A stretch of DNA of 64,000 nucleotides, taken from Methylocystis sp. ATCC 49242 (GTDB lineage: Bacteria > Pseudomonadota > Alphaproteobacteria > Rhizobiales > Beijerinckiaceae). The DNA is taken from the NCBI RefSeq assembly GCF_000188155.2, contig NZ_KE124774.1:2920356-2984355 (forward strand), in the 5' to 3' direction. Of this stretch, positions 8,783-17,008 are shown piece after piece. The notes beneath the pieces are model-generated. The model saw only the letters and a program-made list of their open reading frames with translations. It was not told where the DNA came from and searched no databases. Position numbers and translations under genes: made by a program. Within the stretch, counting starts at the first letter, position 1, and each line of letters opens with the position of its first letter.

Positions 8783-9157
8783 CTAGTCGCCGCGATAGAC
8801 GCATCCCTCGAAGCAGCTGTCGCGGAACAGCCCCACTTCGTAAAGGCCCGGGAGCGACGGCGCGAGATCGCGCCAGATATAGACGCAAAGGTTCTCAAGC
8901 GTCGGCTTGCCGAGCCCTTCAAGATCATTGAGGAAGGAGTGGTCGAGCCTTTCGCGCAGCTCCGCGAGGCGTCGGCCGAGCTTGCCGAGGTCCATCACCC
9001 ATTCCTCTCCGGCGTTCCGCTCGCCGCGCAGCGTCACGCGCAGCCGGAAGGAGTGACCGTGCAGATTGCGGTACTTGCCGCCCTCCGGGGCCTCCGGATC
9101 GTAAAGCGCGTGCGCCGCCTCGAAATAAAGCTCGCGATAGACCTCGAAACTCGCCAC
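8783..9157 (-). CDS. queD: 6-pyruvoyl-tetrahydropterin synthase / QueD family protein with Cys-to-Tyr change
   Basis: A 124-residue homologue of QueD, which converts dihydroneopterin triphosphate to 6-carboxytetrahydropterin in queuosine precursor synthesis. The zinc histidines are present (His16 in YFEAAHAL, His33 and His35 in NLHGHSF). So are RLDHSFLND and the C-terminal DSCFEGCVYRGD. The catalytic cysteine of E. coli QueD (Cys27 in HKCGRLHGH) is replaced by Tyr29 in GKYRNLHGH. I chose the GTG at 9157 because AAAGGA lies nine bases upstream; the longer frame adds an unrelated Gly/Ala stretch. queE follows upstream on the same strand, so a pathway role is still likely. Confidence 0.82.
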   Translation of the reverse strand: MASFEVYRELYFEAAHALYDPEAPEGGKYRNLHGHSFRLRVTLRGERNAGEEWVMDLGKLGRRLAELRERLDHSFLNDLEGLGKPTLENLCVYIWRDLAPSLPGLYEVGLFRDSCFEGCVYRGD

Positions 9158-9271
9158 GTCGATTAATCCTTTCCCGCCGCCCGCGGACGCCGCGGCCGTC
9201 GGACCCCTCGCATAAGCTCGGCGTCGCTTCGCTCCTAAACCAACGCCATGGATTTCGGTCAACCGGGGCTT

Positions 9272-9904
9272 CTACCTCACCCCGATCATCTTGTGCGTCT
9301 GCAGCGACAGGCGCCAGCGCGGATGCGCCAGGCAATAGTCGACCGCCGCCTTCGTATTGCGCACAATTTCCGGCCCGTCCATGGGCTGCAGCAGAAAATG
9401 CCGAAAGTCGAGCCGCTCGAATGTCGCAGGATCGACGCCGGGCTGCGGATAGACGAGCTTCAGCTCGCTCCCGCTGGTCTGGACGATCGGCGCGCCCGCC
9501 TTGGGCGAGACGCAGATCCAGTCGATCCCCGGCGCCGCCGCAATCGTGCCATTGCTTTCGATCGCGATCTCGAAGCCCTCGTTGTGGAGAGCGTCGACCA
9601 GCGCGGGGTCTACCTGCAGCATCGGCTCGCCGCCGGTCAGCACGATGAAGCGGTCCTCGTCGTCCGCTCCCCAAATCGCCACGAGGTGGTCGGCGAGTTC
9701 TCGCGCGCCGGGGAATTTGCCCCCGCCTTCCCCGTCGACCCCGGTAAACTCAGTGTCGCAGAAATTGCAGGCGGCCTCGGCGCGATCCTCCTCTCGCCCG
9801 CTCCAGAGGTTGCAGCCGGCGAAGCGGCAGAAGACGGCGACGCGGCCGGCGTTGACGCCCTCGCCCTGCACCGTCCTGAAAGCTTCCTTGACGAAATAAG
9901 CCAT
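9272..9904 (-). CDS. queE: 7-carboxy-7-deazaguanine synthase QueE (radical SAM)
   Basis: A 210-residue radical SAM enzyme that contracts 6-carboxytetrahydropterin to 7-carboxy-7-deazaguanine, the step after QueD. The cluster cysteines are Cys31, Cys46 and Cys49, giving the C-x14-C-x2-C spacing of the Burkholderia-type QueE rather than CxxxCxxC. VLTGGEPMLQ is the SAM-binding GGE motif and FRTVQGEG the N-terminal signature. It lies 114 bases upstream of queD on the same strand. queC and queF are not in the window. Confidence 0.93.
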   Translation of the reverse strand: MAYFVKEAFRTVQGEGVNAGRVAVFCRFAGCNLWSGREEDRAEAACNFCDTEFTGVDGEGGGKFPGARELADHLVAIWGADDEDRFIVLTGGEPMLQVDPALVDALHNEGFEIAIESNGTIAAAPGIDWICVSPKAGAPIVQTSGSELKLVYPQPGVDPATFERLDFRHFLLQPMDGPEIVRNTKAAVDYCLAHPRWRLSLQTHKMIGVR

Positions 9905-9960
9905 TTGCCCGCCGCTCTAGCGCTTCGGCGGGCCCCGAGTCCAGCGCGACGAGCGGAATC

Positions 9961-10338
9961 TCAGCCCTTTTTCGGAAGCTCCTCGTCCTTCCCGTCCGGC
10001 TCCGCCGGCTGGGGCCGCGGGTCGAGGCTGCGGATATAGGTGACGATGTCGTCGATCTCCTTGCGCGAGAGATGCATGTCGGGCATCGGCGGATGCGGGT
10101 CGATGAGGAAGTTCGCGAGCTGCTTCCGGTCGGCGCGCCGCCGGGCGATGTCGAAGAAGGAAGGCGCGTCGGCGTTGGCGGCGGTCTGGTCCTTCACGAC
10201 GACATGACAGCTGGAGCACCAGCGCTTCGATATGACAGCGCCGCGATTTGCGTCGCCCGCCAGGGCCGGCGCGGCGGCCGCGCCGAGAATCGCGCTGGTG
10301 AAAAAGGCGACGGTCAGCGCGTGGTTAAAGAAAGCCAT
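9961..10338 (-). CDS. Periplasmic class I cytochrome c
   Basis: A 125-residue exported monoheme cytochrome. Residues 1-27 are a signal peptide ending in APALA-G. The heme motif CSSCH lies near residue 41, and a PPMPDM segment near residue 85 supplies the probable methionine ligand. It ends in a charged tail (DGKDEELPKKG). It probably shuttles electrons in the periplasm; partner proteins cannot be named. It is a single gene, 56 bases upstream of queE on the same strand. Confidence 0.85.
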   Translation of the reverse strand: MAFFNHALTVAFFTSAILGAAAAPALAGDANRGAVISKRWCSSCHVVVKDQTAANADAPSFFDIARRRADRKQLANFLIDPHPPMPDMHLSRKEIDDIVTYIRSLDPRPQPAEPDGKDEELPKKG

Positions 10339-10798
10339 TCCTCATTCCTTGTCCGGGGGCGCGGATGCGACGTCGATTCGACCTCCCGCGCGCCGGCCGA
10401 TGAAAGCATAAGTCGAGCTTCAAGAGAATCTCGGCGAAGCCCGTGTGGGCGCGTTACGCGGACGCAGCATGAAATGAATTGGTAAACACGATAGTTTCAA
10501 TTTTGAGATCGATGCATTTTCGCAACACTCATTGTGCCTTCCTTGCAACACCAGAAAACATTGAGAGCAGGCTGATCGAATCCGCCCTGAAAGCCCCTTT
10601 TCAGCCATAAAAGCTGCGCTAAGGTCATCTGGTCACTTGCTCATCCAAGACGCGGAGACAATCGCCGGCAGCGTTCCCGCTCCGGGGAAGAGAAACCGTT
10701 TTTCCGCTGCGCGCGAGGATGGTGGTCGAGTTTCGGCATTCGGTTCGGGCGTGGGCGCCGGTTCACGGCGGTTTTGGGTTGAGAAAGTCGGATCGGTT
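10339..10798. other. Intergenic region between divergent cytochrome c and exoR
   Basis: No gene is supported in this 460-base stretch. It must hold the divergent promoters of the cytochrome c and the ExoR-like gene. Bases 10470-10570 are AT-richer. A small inverted repeat CTGAAA (10587-10592)/TTTCAG (10599-10604) is the only structure I noted. An in-frame extension of the exoR frame back to 10637 exists but has no signal-peptide or family character. Confidence 0.4.
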
Positions 10799-11689
10799 AT
10801 GGTCGGGTCTGCGAAAAGAAACGTTTTTTCCGCCGCATCGCAAAAACTGAAGCGCGCTGCGCTCCCGGCCGGCCTCTTCGCCGCAAGTCTCGGCATGCTT
10901 GTGACCGCCTTCGTCGATCCGGCTCCGGCCCTCGACGCCCCGGCTGCGCGCTCGGCGCCCGAGAGGACGCCGCTGCCCATGTTCAAGGACCCGCGCGCGG
11001 CCCTGCGCGCCGGCATAGAGAGCTATCACGCCGGCGACCCCGCGACCTCGGTCACGGCCCTGAGCTACGCCGCCGACGGCGGCGAGCCGCTCGCGCAATG
11101 GAAGCTCGGCCGCATGTACGCCGAAGGCGACGGCGTGACGCGCGACGACGCCAAGGCCTACGACTATTTCTCGAAGATCATCGAGCATTTCGCCGATGAC
11201 GAGCCGGATCCGCGCGAACGCTCCATGGCGGCGAACGCCTTCGTGGCCGTCGGGCTGTATCTGCGCGACGGCGTCTCGGCCGCGAAGATCGAGCCCGATC
11301 TCGACCGCGCCTTCGAGCTCTTCCGCTATGCGGCGACCTATTTCCGCAACGCGGACGCGCAATATCAGCTGGCCCGCATGTATCTCGACGGCGTCGGGGT
11401 AAAGAAGGACCTGCGCCAGAGCGTGAACTGGATGGAGCTCGCCGCCCGCAAGGGACATCCGCAGGCCCAGGCCATCCTCGGACGAATGATCTTCAACGGT
11501 GAAGCCGGCGGCGCGGCCCAGCGGCCGCGCGGCCTGATGTATCTGACGCTGGCGCGCGACGCCGTTTCCGGCTCGGCCAGCGAGCAGTGGATCGTGGACC
11601 TCCACGCCAAGGCGCTGGACACGGCGAGCGAGGCCGACCGCAAGGCGGCGGTCGCAATGCTCGAAGATTATCTGCGCGAGCGCAACTGA
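10799..11689 (+). CDS. exoR: ExoR-like periplasmic Sel1-repeat regulator
   Basis: A 296-residue protein with a signal/anchor segment (AALPAGLFAASLGMLVTAFV) and then Sel1/TPR-like repeats. Examples are AQWKLGRMYAEGDGV, DAQYQLARMYLDGVGV and LAARKGHPQAQAILGRMIF. Order and wording follow Sinorhizobium ExoR closely (AQWKLARMYAEGDGV in that protein). ExoR is a periplasmic inhibitor of the ExoS-ChvI two-component system controlling exopolysaccharide and motility. ExoS and ChvI are not in the window. I chose ATG 10799, which gives a family-like length; the ribosome site is weak. Homology to ExoR is good; function is inferred. Confidence 0.8.
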   Translation: MVGSAKRNVFSAASQKLKRAALPAGLFAASLGMLVTAFVDPAPALDAPAARSAPERTPLPMFKDPRAALRAGIESYHAGDPATSVTALSYAADGGEPLAQWKLGRMYAEGDGVTRDDAKAYDYFSKIIEHFADDEPDPRERSMAANAFVAVGLYLRDGVSAAKIEPDLDRAFELFRYAATYFRNADAQYQLARMYLDGVGVKKDLRQSVNWMELAARKGHPQAQAILGRMIFNGEAGGAAQRPRGLMYLTLARDAVSGSASEQWIVDLHAKALDTASEADRKAAVAMLEDYLRERN

Positions 11690-11722
11690 GGCGCGCCCGC
11701 GCCTTCTTCGAACTGGCCGGCG

Positions 11723-12607
11723 TTATTGCCGGCCAGCCGATCCCCTGAATTTCACCGGGATTTTCAGGCGCCGCACGCCGTCGGCGCTGGCGGGCGGGAA
11801 GTTTCCGGCGCGAATATTGACCTGTACTGACGGCAGCAACAGCCGGGGCGCCGCGAGCTCGCGGTCGCGCGCCTTGCGCGAGGCGACGAATTCCTCTTCG
11901 CTCACGCCGTCCCTGATCTGCACATTTTTCGCGCGCTCCTCGGCGACGGTCGTCTCCCAGAGATAGACGTCGCGACCGGGCGCCTTGTAGTCGTGACACA
12001 TGAAGAGCCTCGTCTGCGGCGGTAACGCCAGCAGGCGGCAGATCGAATGATAGAGCGCGCGGGCGTCGCCGCCGGGGAAATCGGCCCGCGCGGTCCCGTA
12101 ATCGGGCATGAACAGCGTGTCGCCGACGAAGACCGCATCGCCGATCTTGTAGGATATGTCCGCGGGCGTATGGCCGGGCGTGAACAGGACCTCGACCTCC
12201 AGTTCGCCAAGCAGGAATTTCTCGCCATCGGCGAATAGCCGGTCGAAATCGGCGCCATCCGGCTTCAGATCATCCGCCTCGAAGATGGGCCGGAAAATCT
12301 TCTGCACCTCGGTGATCTTCTCGCCGATGCCGATTTTCGCGCCCGTCGCCGCCTTCACGACCGGCGCGGCCGAAAGATGGTCGGCGTGGGCGTGCGTCTC
12401 CAGAACCCATTCGACCGTCAGGCCCTGATCGCGCGCGGCGGCGAGGATGGCGTCGATGGAGCGCGAATCGGCGACGCCGCCGCCCGGCTCATAATCGAGC
12501 ACGGGGTCGATGATCGCCGCCTTTTTCGTCGCGGGGTCGGAGACGAGATAGGTGATGGTGAAGGTGGGCTCGTCGAAAAAGGCCTGGATATTCGCCGCCT
12601 GAGCCAT
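11723..12607 (-). CDS. blh: Blh/ETHE1-like metallo-beta-lactamase-fold persulfide dioxygenase
   Basis: A 294-residue protein of the MBL fold with THAHADHL metal ligands, GHTPADISY, VGDTLFMPD and a final CHDYK histidine. This set is typical of ETHE1 and Blh enzymes, which oxidise glutathione persulfide to sulfite. The extended C-terminal part (SVQVNIRAGNFPPA) is typical of Blh. It is divergent from a TauE/SafE permease across a 91-base AT-rich promoter region, the arrangement of bigR-type sulfide detoxification loci. Persulfide dioxygenase activity is inferred from family and context. Confidence 0.85.
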   Translation of the reverse strand: MAQAANIQAFFDEPTFTITYLVSDPATKKAAIIDPVLDYEPGGGVADSRSIDAILAAARDQGLTVEWVLETHAHADHLSAAPVVKAATGAKIGIGEKITEVQKIFRPIFEADDLKPDGADFDRLFADGEKFLLGELEVEVLFTPGHTPADISYKIGDAVFVGDTLFMPDYGTARADFPGGDARALYHSICRLLALPPQTRLFMCHDYKAPGRDVYLWETTVAEERAKNVQIRDGVSEEEFVASRKARDRELAAPRLLLPSVQVNIRAGNFPPASADGVRRLKIPVKFRGSAGRQ

Positions 12608-12646
12608 GTTCTGGCCTCCCGTCTGCAGATTGCTCTTGCCCTATAT

Positions 12647-12673
12647 ATAAGACTTATCTAAATAAGCAATATC
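12647..12673. promoter_or_regulatory. Overlapping operator palindromes between blh and tauE/safE
   Basis: ATAAGACTTAT (12647-12657) and CTTATCTAAATAAG (12653-12666) are overlapping perfect inverted repeats. Bases 12659-12673, read on the minus strand (GATATTGCTTATTTA), match 11 of 15 positions of the TATATTGCGAATATA operator found before the RND operon. The block lies between two divergent genes, so one repressor could control both. Confidence 0.5.
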
Positions 12674-12698
12674 TAATGTATGAACGCCGGAGATCGAC

Positions 12699-13541
12699 AT
12701 GACATTGGCTTCGCCCGAACTTCTTCAACTGGGCGCGGCCGTGCTCTCTGGCGTCTTCGTCGGTTTTTCCCTCGGCCTTGTCGGGGGCGGCGGCTCGGTC
12801 CTCGCCGTGCCATTGCTCGTCTATTTCGTCGGCGTCGGCGATCCGCATGTCGCCATCGGCACGAGCGCCGTGGCCGTCGCCGCGAACGCGCTGGCGAGCC
12901 TCGGCAATCACGCCCGCGCCGGCACGATCAAATGGCGCTGCGCCTCCGTCTTCGCGCTCTTCGGCGTCGCCGGCGCCTTCGGCGGCTCGACGCTCGGCAA
13001 GATGCTGGATGGCCAGAAGCTTCTTGCGCTCTTCGGCCTGCTGATGCTCGTGGTGGGCGCGGTGATGTTCCGGCGTCGCGGCGGGGAGGGTTTTCACGCC
13101 GTGCGGCTGAACCGCGACAACTTCCCCCGCCTCGCGGCGCTTGGCCTCGTCATCGGCGGGCTTTCCGGCTTTTTCGGCATCGGCGGCGGGTTTCTCGTCG
13201 TGCCCGGCCTGATGCTCGCCTCCGATATGCCGATTCTCTACGCCATCGGATCGTCGCTCGTCTCGGTCACGGCCTTCGGCGTCACCACCGCGGGCAATTA
13301 CGCGCTCTCGGGCCTCGTCGACTGGCCGCTCGCGGGCGGCATTCTCGGCGGCGGGGTGATCGGCGGCATGATCGGCGCGGCGACCGGGCGGCGCCTCTCG
13401 ACGCAGCGCGGCGCCCTGGCGGCGGTCTTCGCGATGATCATCGTCGCGGTGGCGATCTATGTGCTCTGGCGCAGCGCCGCGGCGCTCGGCCTTCTCGAAC
13501 TCGCGAAGGACTGGCTCTCTACGCCGTCAGCTCCGCGCTGA
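12699..13541 (+). CDS. TauE/SafE family sulfite or sulfur-anion exporter
   Basis: A 280-residue inner-membrane permease with eight or so hydrophobic helices. It shows the two glycine-rich pseudo-repeats typical of TauE/SafE (GLVGGGGSVLAVPLL and GFFGIGGGFLVVPGL). GGAG seven bases before the ATG at 12699 supports the start. With the divergent persulfide dioxygenase-like gene, export of the sulfite produced by persulfide oxidation is the likely role. The last 23 bases overlap the end of the convergent xth gene. Confidence 0.85.
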   Translation: MTLASPELLQLGAAVLSGVFVGFSLGLVGGGGSVLAVPLLVYFVGVGDPHVAIGTSAVAVAANALASLGNHARAGTIKWRCASVFALFGVAGAFGGSTLGKMLDGQKLLALFGLLMLVVGAVMFRRRGGEGFHAVRLNRDNFPRLAALGLVIGGLSGFFGIGGGFLVVPGLMLASDMPILYAIGSSLVSVTAFGVTTAGNYALSGLVDWPLAGGILGGGVIGGMIGAATGRRLSTQRGALAAVFAMIIVAVAIYVLWRSAAALGLLELAKDWLSTPSAPR

Positions 13542-14328
13542 TCGCGACATGGTCCGAGGGCTTCTCGCCCGCGCGCATGGACTTGTGGATCTCGACGCCC
13601 GCGAGCCGGTCGGCGGCGCGGGGCGAGAGCAGCAGATGGTCGATGCGCAGCCCGCGGTTTTTCTGCCAGGCGCCCGCCTGATAGTCCCAGAAAGTGTAAA
13701 GGCCCGGCTCGTCCGTGACGGCGCGCAGCGCGTCCGTATAGCCCAGATTGATTACCCGCTGCAGCGCCGCCCGGCTCTGCGGCATGAACAGCGCATCCCC
13801 GATCCAGGCCGCCGGATCGTGAACGTCGCGGGCTTCGGGGATGACATTGTAGTCGCCGGCGAGAATCGTGACTTCCTCGAGCCGCAACAGATCCGCGGCG
13901 TGGCGGGTCAGCGCCTCCATGAAGGCGAGCTTGTAGGTGTATTTCGGCGTGTCGGGCGGATTGCCGTTCGGCGCATAGATCGACGCGACGCGCAGGACGC
14001 CGCCGGCGCCGTCTGAAATCACCGCCTCGACATAGCGGGACTGCGCCTCGCCGTCGAAGCCCGGCAGGCCGATGGTCGTTTCCTCGATCGGGCGGTTAGA
14101 GAGAATCGCGACGCCGTTGAACGTCTTCTGGCCATGGACGACGACGTTATATCCCGCGTCCTCGATCTCGGACCGCGGAAAGGCGTGGTCCTCGCATTTC
14201 AGCTCCTGCAGGCAGAGAATATCCGGCGCGGTTTCCTTCAGGAAAGCGAGCAGCGGCGAAAGCCGCTGCCGGACCGAGTTCACATTCCAGGTGGCGACGC
14301 GCAATTCTTGGCTCCCGCGCGGAGCCAT
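13519..14328 (-). CDS. xth: Exodeoxyribonuclease III
   Basis: A 269-residue AP endonuclease/exonuclease of base-excision repair. It carries VATWNVNSVRQR with the metal-site Asn, CLQELKCED with the catalytic Glu, LAGDYNVIPEARDVHDP, and RIDHLLLSP plus KPSDHVAI with the catalytic His. Length equals the family norm. It lies eight bases downstream of the cytochrome c-prime-like gene on the same strand and overlaps tauE/safE tail to tail. Confidence 0.94.
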   Translation of the reverse strand: MAPRGSQELRVATWNVNSVRQRLSPLLAFLKETAPDILCLQELKCEDHAFPRSEIEDAGYNVVVHGQKTFNGVAILSNRPIEETTIGLPGFDGEAQSRYVEAVISDGAGGVLRVASIYAPNGNPPDTPKYTYKLAFMEALTRHAADLLRLEEVTILAGDYNVIPEARDVHDPAAWIGDALFMPQSRAALQRVINLGYTDALRAVTDEPGLYTFWDYQAGAWQKNRGLRIDHLLLSPRAADRLAGVEIHKSMRAGEKPSDHVAISAELTA

Positions 14329-14336
14329 CGGCTCCG

Positions 14337-14861
14337 TTAATCCAGCCGATAGGCGGCGTGACAGGCGTTGCAGGCTTGCACGACTTGCGACAGCTCGGCA
14401 AGCGCCGGACGCAGGTCGCCGCCCTGTTTGACCTTGGCCGCCTCCTCAGCGAATTTGTCGGCCTGCTGATGCATCGTCATGCCGAGCGCGCGCATTTCGT
14501 CGGGCATGTGCTTGGCCATCATCGCCGGCATGTCGCCCAGTTCGCCCGATTTCGCATTGGGCTTGCAGGCGGCGGAGCCCGGCGAGCCGGCGCCGAGCCG
14601 CGTCTGCGCGATCTTCGCGGCCGCCGCGCCGTCGCCCTTCGAGAGCGCGGCGAGAATTTCCGCCACCGCCTCCTGATGCCCGCGCATGTTGGCAAGCATC
14701 TTCGCCTTCATGGGGCCGGGAACGTCGACCTCGATGCGCGCATCCTTCATCTTCGGCGACATCTGCATGTGTTCGTGATGGTCGCTGTCCTGCGCGATGG
14801 CGGCGGCGGCGAAAAGCGAGAGACCGCAGGCGGCGGCCAAGATGGTTTTGCTGCGCATCAT
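14337..14861 (-). CDS. Periplasmic cytochrome c-prime-like protein (class II)
   Basis: A 174-residue exported protein with signal peptide MMRSKTILAAACGLSLFAAAAIA. The heme motif CNACH sits ten residues from the C-terminus (CNACHAAYRLD), the class II position. The body is alpha-helical and rich in Met and His (HHEHMQMSPKM near the mature N-terminus), which may bind metal. Class II cytochromes bind NO or serve in electron transfer. Two internal Cys-region residues (SAACKPNAKSG) suggest an insertion relative to ordinary cytochrome c-prime. It lies between xth and the copper/SafE fusion gene. Confidence 0.75.
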   Translation of the reverse strand: MMRSKTILAAACGLSLFAAAAIAQDSDHHEHMQMSPKMKDARIEVDVPGPMKAKMLANMRGHQEAVAEILAALSKGDGAAAAKIAQTRLGAGSPGSAACKPNAKSGELGDMPAMMAKHMPDEMRALGMTMHQQADKFAEEAAKVKQGGDLRPALAELSQVVQACNACHAAYRLD

Positions 14862-14926
14862 CAGTTCCTCCTCGAAAAACGATCGAGCCTAACGCCGTGC
14901 GCCGGATTTTTCGCGACGGCGAATCG

Positions 14927-16552
14927 TCACGGCTTTGTCTCCGGCAGTTTCAAGATCTGTCCCGGGCGCAGCTTGCCCTTGCGAAGGCCCGGATTGACGG
15001 CGGCGATGTCGCGCCAGCGTTTCGCGTCGCCGTACAGTTTCTTCGCGATCCGTTCGAGCGTGTCGCCGCGCTGGACGGCGTAAGATTTTTCCGGCGCGAG
15101 CGGGGGCGCCGGCGGCGCGACTTCGACTGGCGCGACTTGGGCCGGCGCGACTTGGGCCGGCGGGCCGGCGGCCGGGGGGGCCGCCTGCGGCTCGGGGGGC
15201 GTCGCCTTCGGCGCCTCGCCGGCCTCCACCACCTCGAACTCGCCGCGGATCATTCCCATCCAGCAGCTCCATGGAATCACGCCCGTTTCCTTCGGGGTGA
15301 ATTCGATGGTCTGCAGGCCGGGCTTGAGATCGAACTCGAGCTTCAGCGACGGTACGATGATGCGATTGTTGCAGCTCGTGAGCTCGGCGGCGTTGATCAC
15401 CCATTTCACCGGCACGCCGCGAATGAGCGTGAAACGCTTCGGCTTGTAGCCGAAACGGTTCGCCTCCATCTCGATCGTCTGGACCGCCGGAACCTTCTGC
15501 TCCGGGACGGAAACGGGCGCGCTCTGACGCATCCGCGCCAGCAGGGAGCCGAGGTCGTAACCCGTCCCGGTAAGGATGATCCCGCGATTGATCATCACCG
15601 CGCCGAGCGCAACGACGATCATGCCCGAGGCCTTCAGCAGCCGGTGCGTCAGCGCGCTCGACAGCATTGAGGCGATGACGCCGAAGGCGAGCATCACGGG
15701 CAGCGTGCCGAGGCCGAAGGCGAAGAGCATTTTCGCGCCCTCGACCGGACTGCCCGTGCCGGCCGCCATCACATACATCGCCTGCAACGGCCCGCAGGCG
15801 ATCATCAATCCATTGAGCAGGCCGATGACGAAAGGCTGATGTCGCCCGCTCGCCTCCCGATAGACCCAGTTCTCCAGCGGCGCCGGCAGCCCGAGACGGA
15901 ACCGGCGCAGCGGCGCGAAAAGGCCCAGCATGTTGAGGCCGAAAATGATGAGAAAGGCGCCCGCCGCAATTCCCGCGACGCCGCGCAGCATGGGCGTGAA
16001 GGCGATGACGGCGCCGAGCCCGCCGAAAAGCGCGCCGATCGCCGTATAGGAGAGCGTCTTGCCCGTCCCGAAGGCGACATGGGACATGAGCGAGGAACGG
16101 CCGGCGGCGGCGTCCGCCGCCGTATAGCTCACGACGAAGGCGCCGCACATGCCGATGCAGTGGAATCCGGTGACGAGGCCCAGCAGGAAAATGAGCCACA
16201 GGCTCATATGCTGCGTAATGTCGGGGGCCCCGCCCGCGCTGATCCATTGCGTGTCGATGTAGATGAGCGCCGCGAGCGCCGCCAGCGCCCCGACGACGAC
16301 GGCGAGCCGCCGCCAAACGGGCGGCGTCCGCGCCTCGCCGAGTTCGACGCGATAGCCGTTCTGTTCGACGCAGGCCCGGATCGCCTTGAACGTCGTCGCC
16401 TGCGGATCATAGTCGACGACGACGGTCTCGGTCGGATAGCTCGCCTTGACGGTCCTCACGCCGGCAAGCTTGCGCAGCCCGATCTCGATGACGCGCTCAC
16501 AGCCGTGGCAATGCATGCCATGCGCGCGGAATGTGACGGTTATTTCGCTCAC
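14927..16552 (-). CDS. Four-domain HMA - SafE/DsbD-like membrane - cupredoxin - LysM fusion protein
   Basis: A 541-residue membrane protein. Residues 1-70 are a heavy-metal-associated domain with GMHCHGC (Cys15, Cys18). Residues about 90-330 form a polytopic SafE/UreH-like domain (GLVTGFHCIGMCGAFVVSYT). Residues about 347-441 form a cupredoxin with SCNNRIIVPS and PWSCWMGMIRGEF copper ligands. A Pro/Ala linker leads to a C-terminal LysM domain (residues about 490-541, VQRGDTLERIAKKLYG). HMA-SafE-cupredoxin fusions are linked to copper handling and oxidase maturation; the peptidoglycan-binding LysM is unusual. I chose GTG 16552 with GAGG five bases upstream. Confidence 0.8.
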   Translation of the reverse strand: MSEITVTFRAHGMHCHGCERVIEIGLRKLAGVRTVKASYPTETVVVDYDPQATTFKAIRACVEQNGYRVELGEARTPPVWRRLAVVVGALAALAALIYIDTQWISAGGAPDITQHMSLWLIFLLGLVTGFHCIGMCGAFVVSYTAADAAAGRSSLMSHVAFGTGKTLSYTAIGALFGGLGAVIAFTPMLRGVAGIAAGAFLIIFGLNMLGLFAPLRRFRLGLPAPLENWVYREASGRHQPFVIGLLNGLMIACGPLQAMYVMAAGTGSPVEGAKMLFAFGLGTLPVMLAFGVIASMLSSALTHRLLKASGMIVVALGAVMINRGIILTGTGYDLGSLLARMRQSAPVSVPEQKVPAVQTIEMEANRFGYKPKRFTLIRGVPVKWVINAAELTSCNNRIIVPSLKLEFDLKPGLQTIEFTPKETGVIPWSCWMGMIRGEFEVVEAGEAPKATPPEPQAAPPAAGPPAQVAPAQVAPVEVAPPAPPLAPEKSYAVQRGDTLERIAKKLYGDAKRWRDIAAVNPGLRKGKLRPGQILKLPETKP

Positions 16553-16593
16553 CAACGCCTCGCCGCCGGCGCCGTTCTCATGTCGGCGCGTAC

Positions 16594-16779
16594 CTATTTG
16601 CCGAGCGTATTGACGCCGAGCAGACGATAGGCCGGGCAGAAATTGATGAAGGCCGTCGCCAGCGGCACAATGCCGATGAGACCCCACATCGTCTTCGGTC
16701 CGACGAAAACGAGACTGAGCAGGAGGAGACCCGCGGCGATGCGGATCATCTTGTCGGTCTTGCCGATATTCGCTTCCAT
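16594..16779 (-). CDS. DUF2892 (YgaP-type) two-helix membrane protein
   Basis: A 61-residue protein with MEANIGKTDKMIRIAAGLLLLS and GIVPLATAFINFCPAYRLLG. It matches the DUF2892/YgaP transmembrane domain, often linked to rhodanese and sulfur genes. It lies 41 bases upstream of the four-domain fusion on the same strand. A second DUF2892 gene occurs at 23508-23708. Function is unknown beyond membrane location. Confidence 0.85.
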   Translation of the reverse strand: MEANIGKTDKMIRIAAGLLLLSLVFVGPKTMWGLIGIVPLATAFINFCPAYRLLGVNTLGK

Positions 16780-16855
16780 GGCGTCACTCCTTCAAATTCG
16801 ACGCCCTTAAGATAGGGCCGCGCAGGTTCCCGCTCAGCGACTTCGTCGCCCAAGG

Positions 16856-16876
16856 GGCGCGGCGAAGCGCCGCGCC
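16856..16876 (-). terminator. Hairpin directly after cydX
   Basis: GGCGCGGC (16856-16863) pairs with GCCGCGCC (16869-16876) around a five-base loop, immediately beyond the cydX stop. There is no clear U-tract, so it is either a weak terminator or a 3-prime protective hairpin for the cyd transcript. Confidence 0.45.
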
Positions 16877-16990
16877 TTATTGTTCGCGGCCGTCCTTGCC
16901 GTCTTCTTCGTCGAGTTCGAGCCACATGGCGTTGAGGATGGCGAAGGCGCAGGCGAGGCCAAGGCCCAGGATCCAGGAAAAATACCACAT
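16877..16990 (-). CDS. cydX: Cytochrome bd small subunit CydX
   Basis: A 37-residue single-helix protein reading MWYFSWILGLGLACAFAIL at its start and ending in LELDEEDGKDGREQ. The MWYFSWILG opening and acidic tail match CydX, which binds CydA and stabilises the heme site of cytochrome bd. It starts 18 bases after the cydB stop. Confidence 0.92.
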   Translation of the reverse strand: MWYFSWILGLGLACAFAILNAMWLELDEEDGKDGREQ

Positions 16991-17008
16991 GCGTCCTTTT
17001 CTCCGCGC

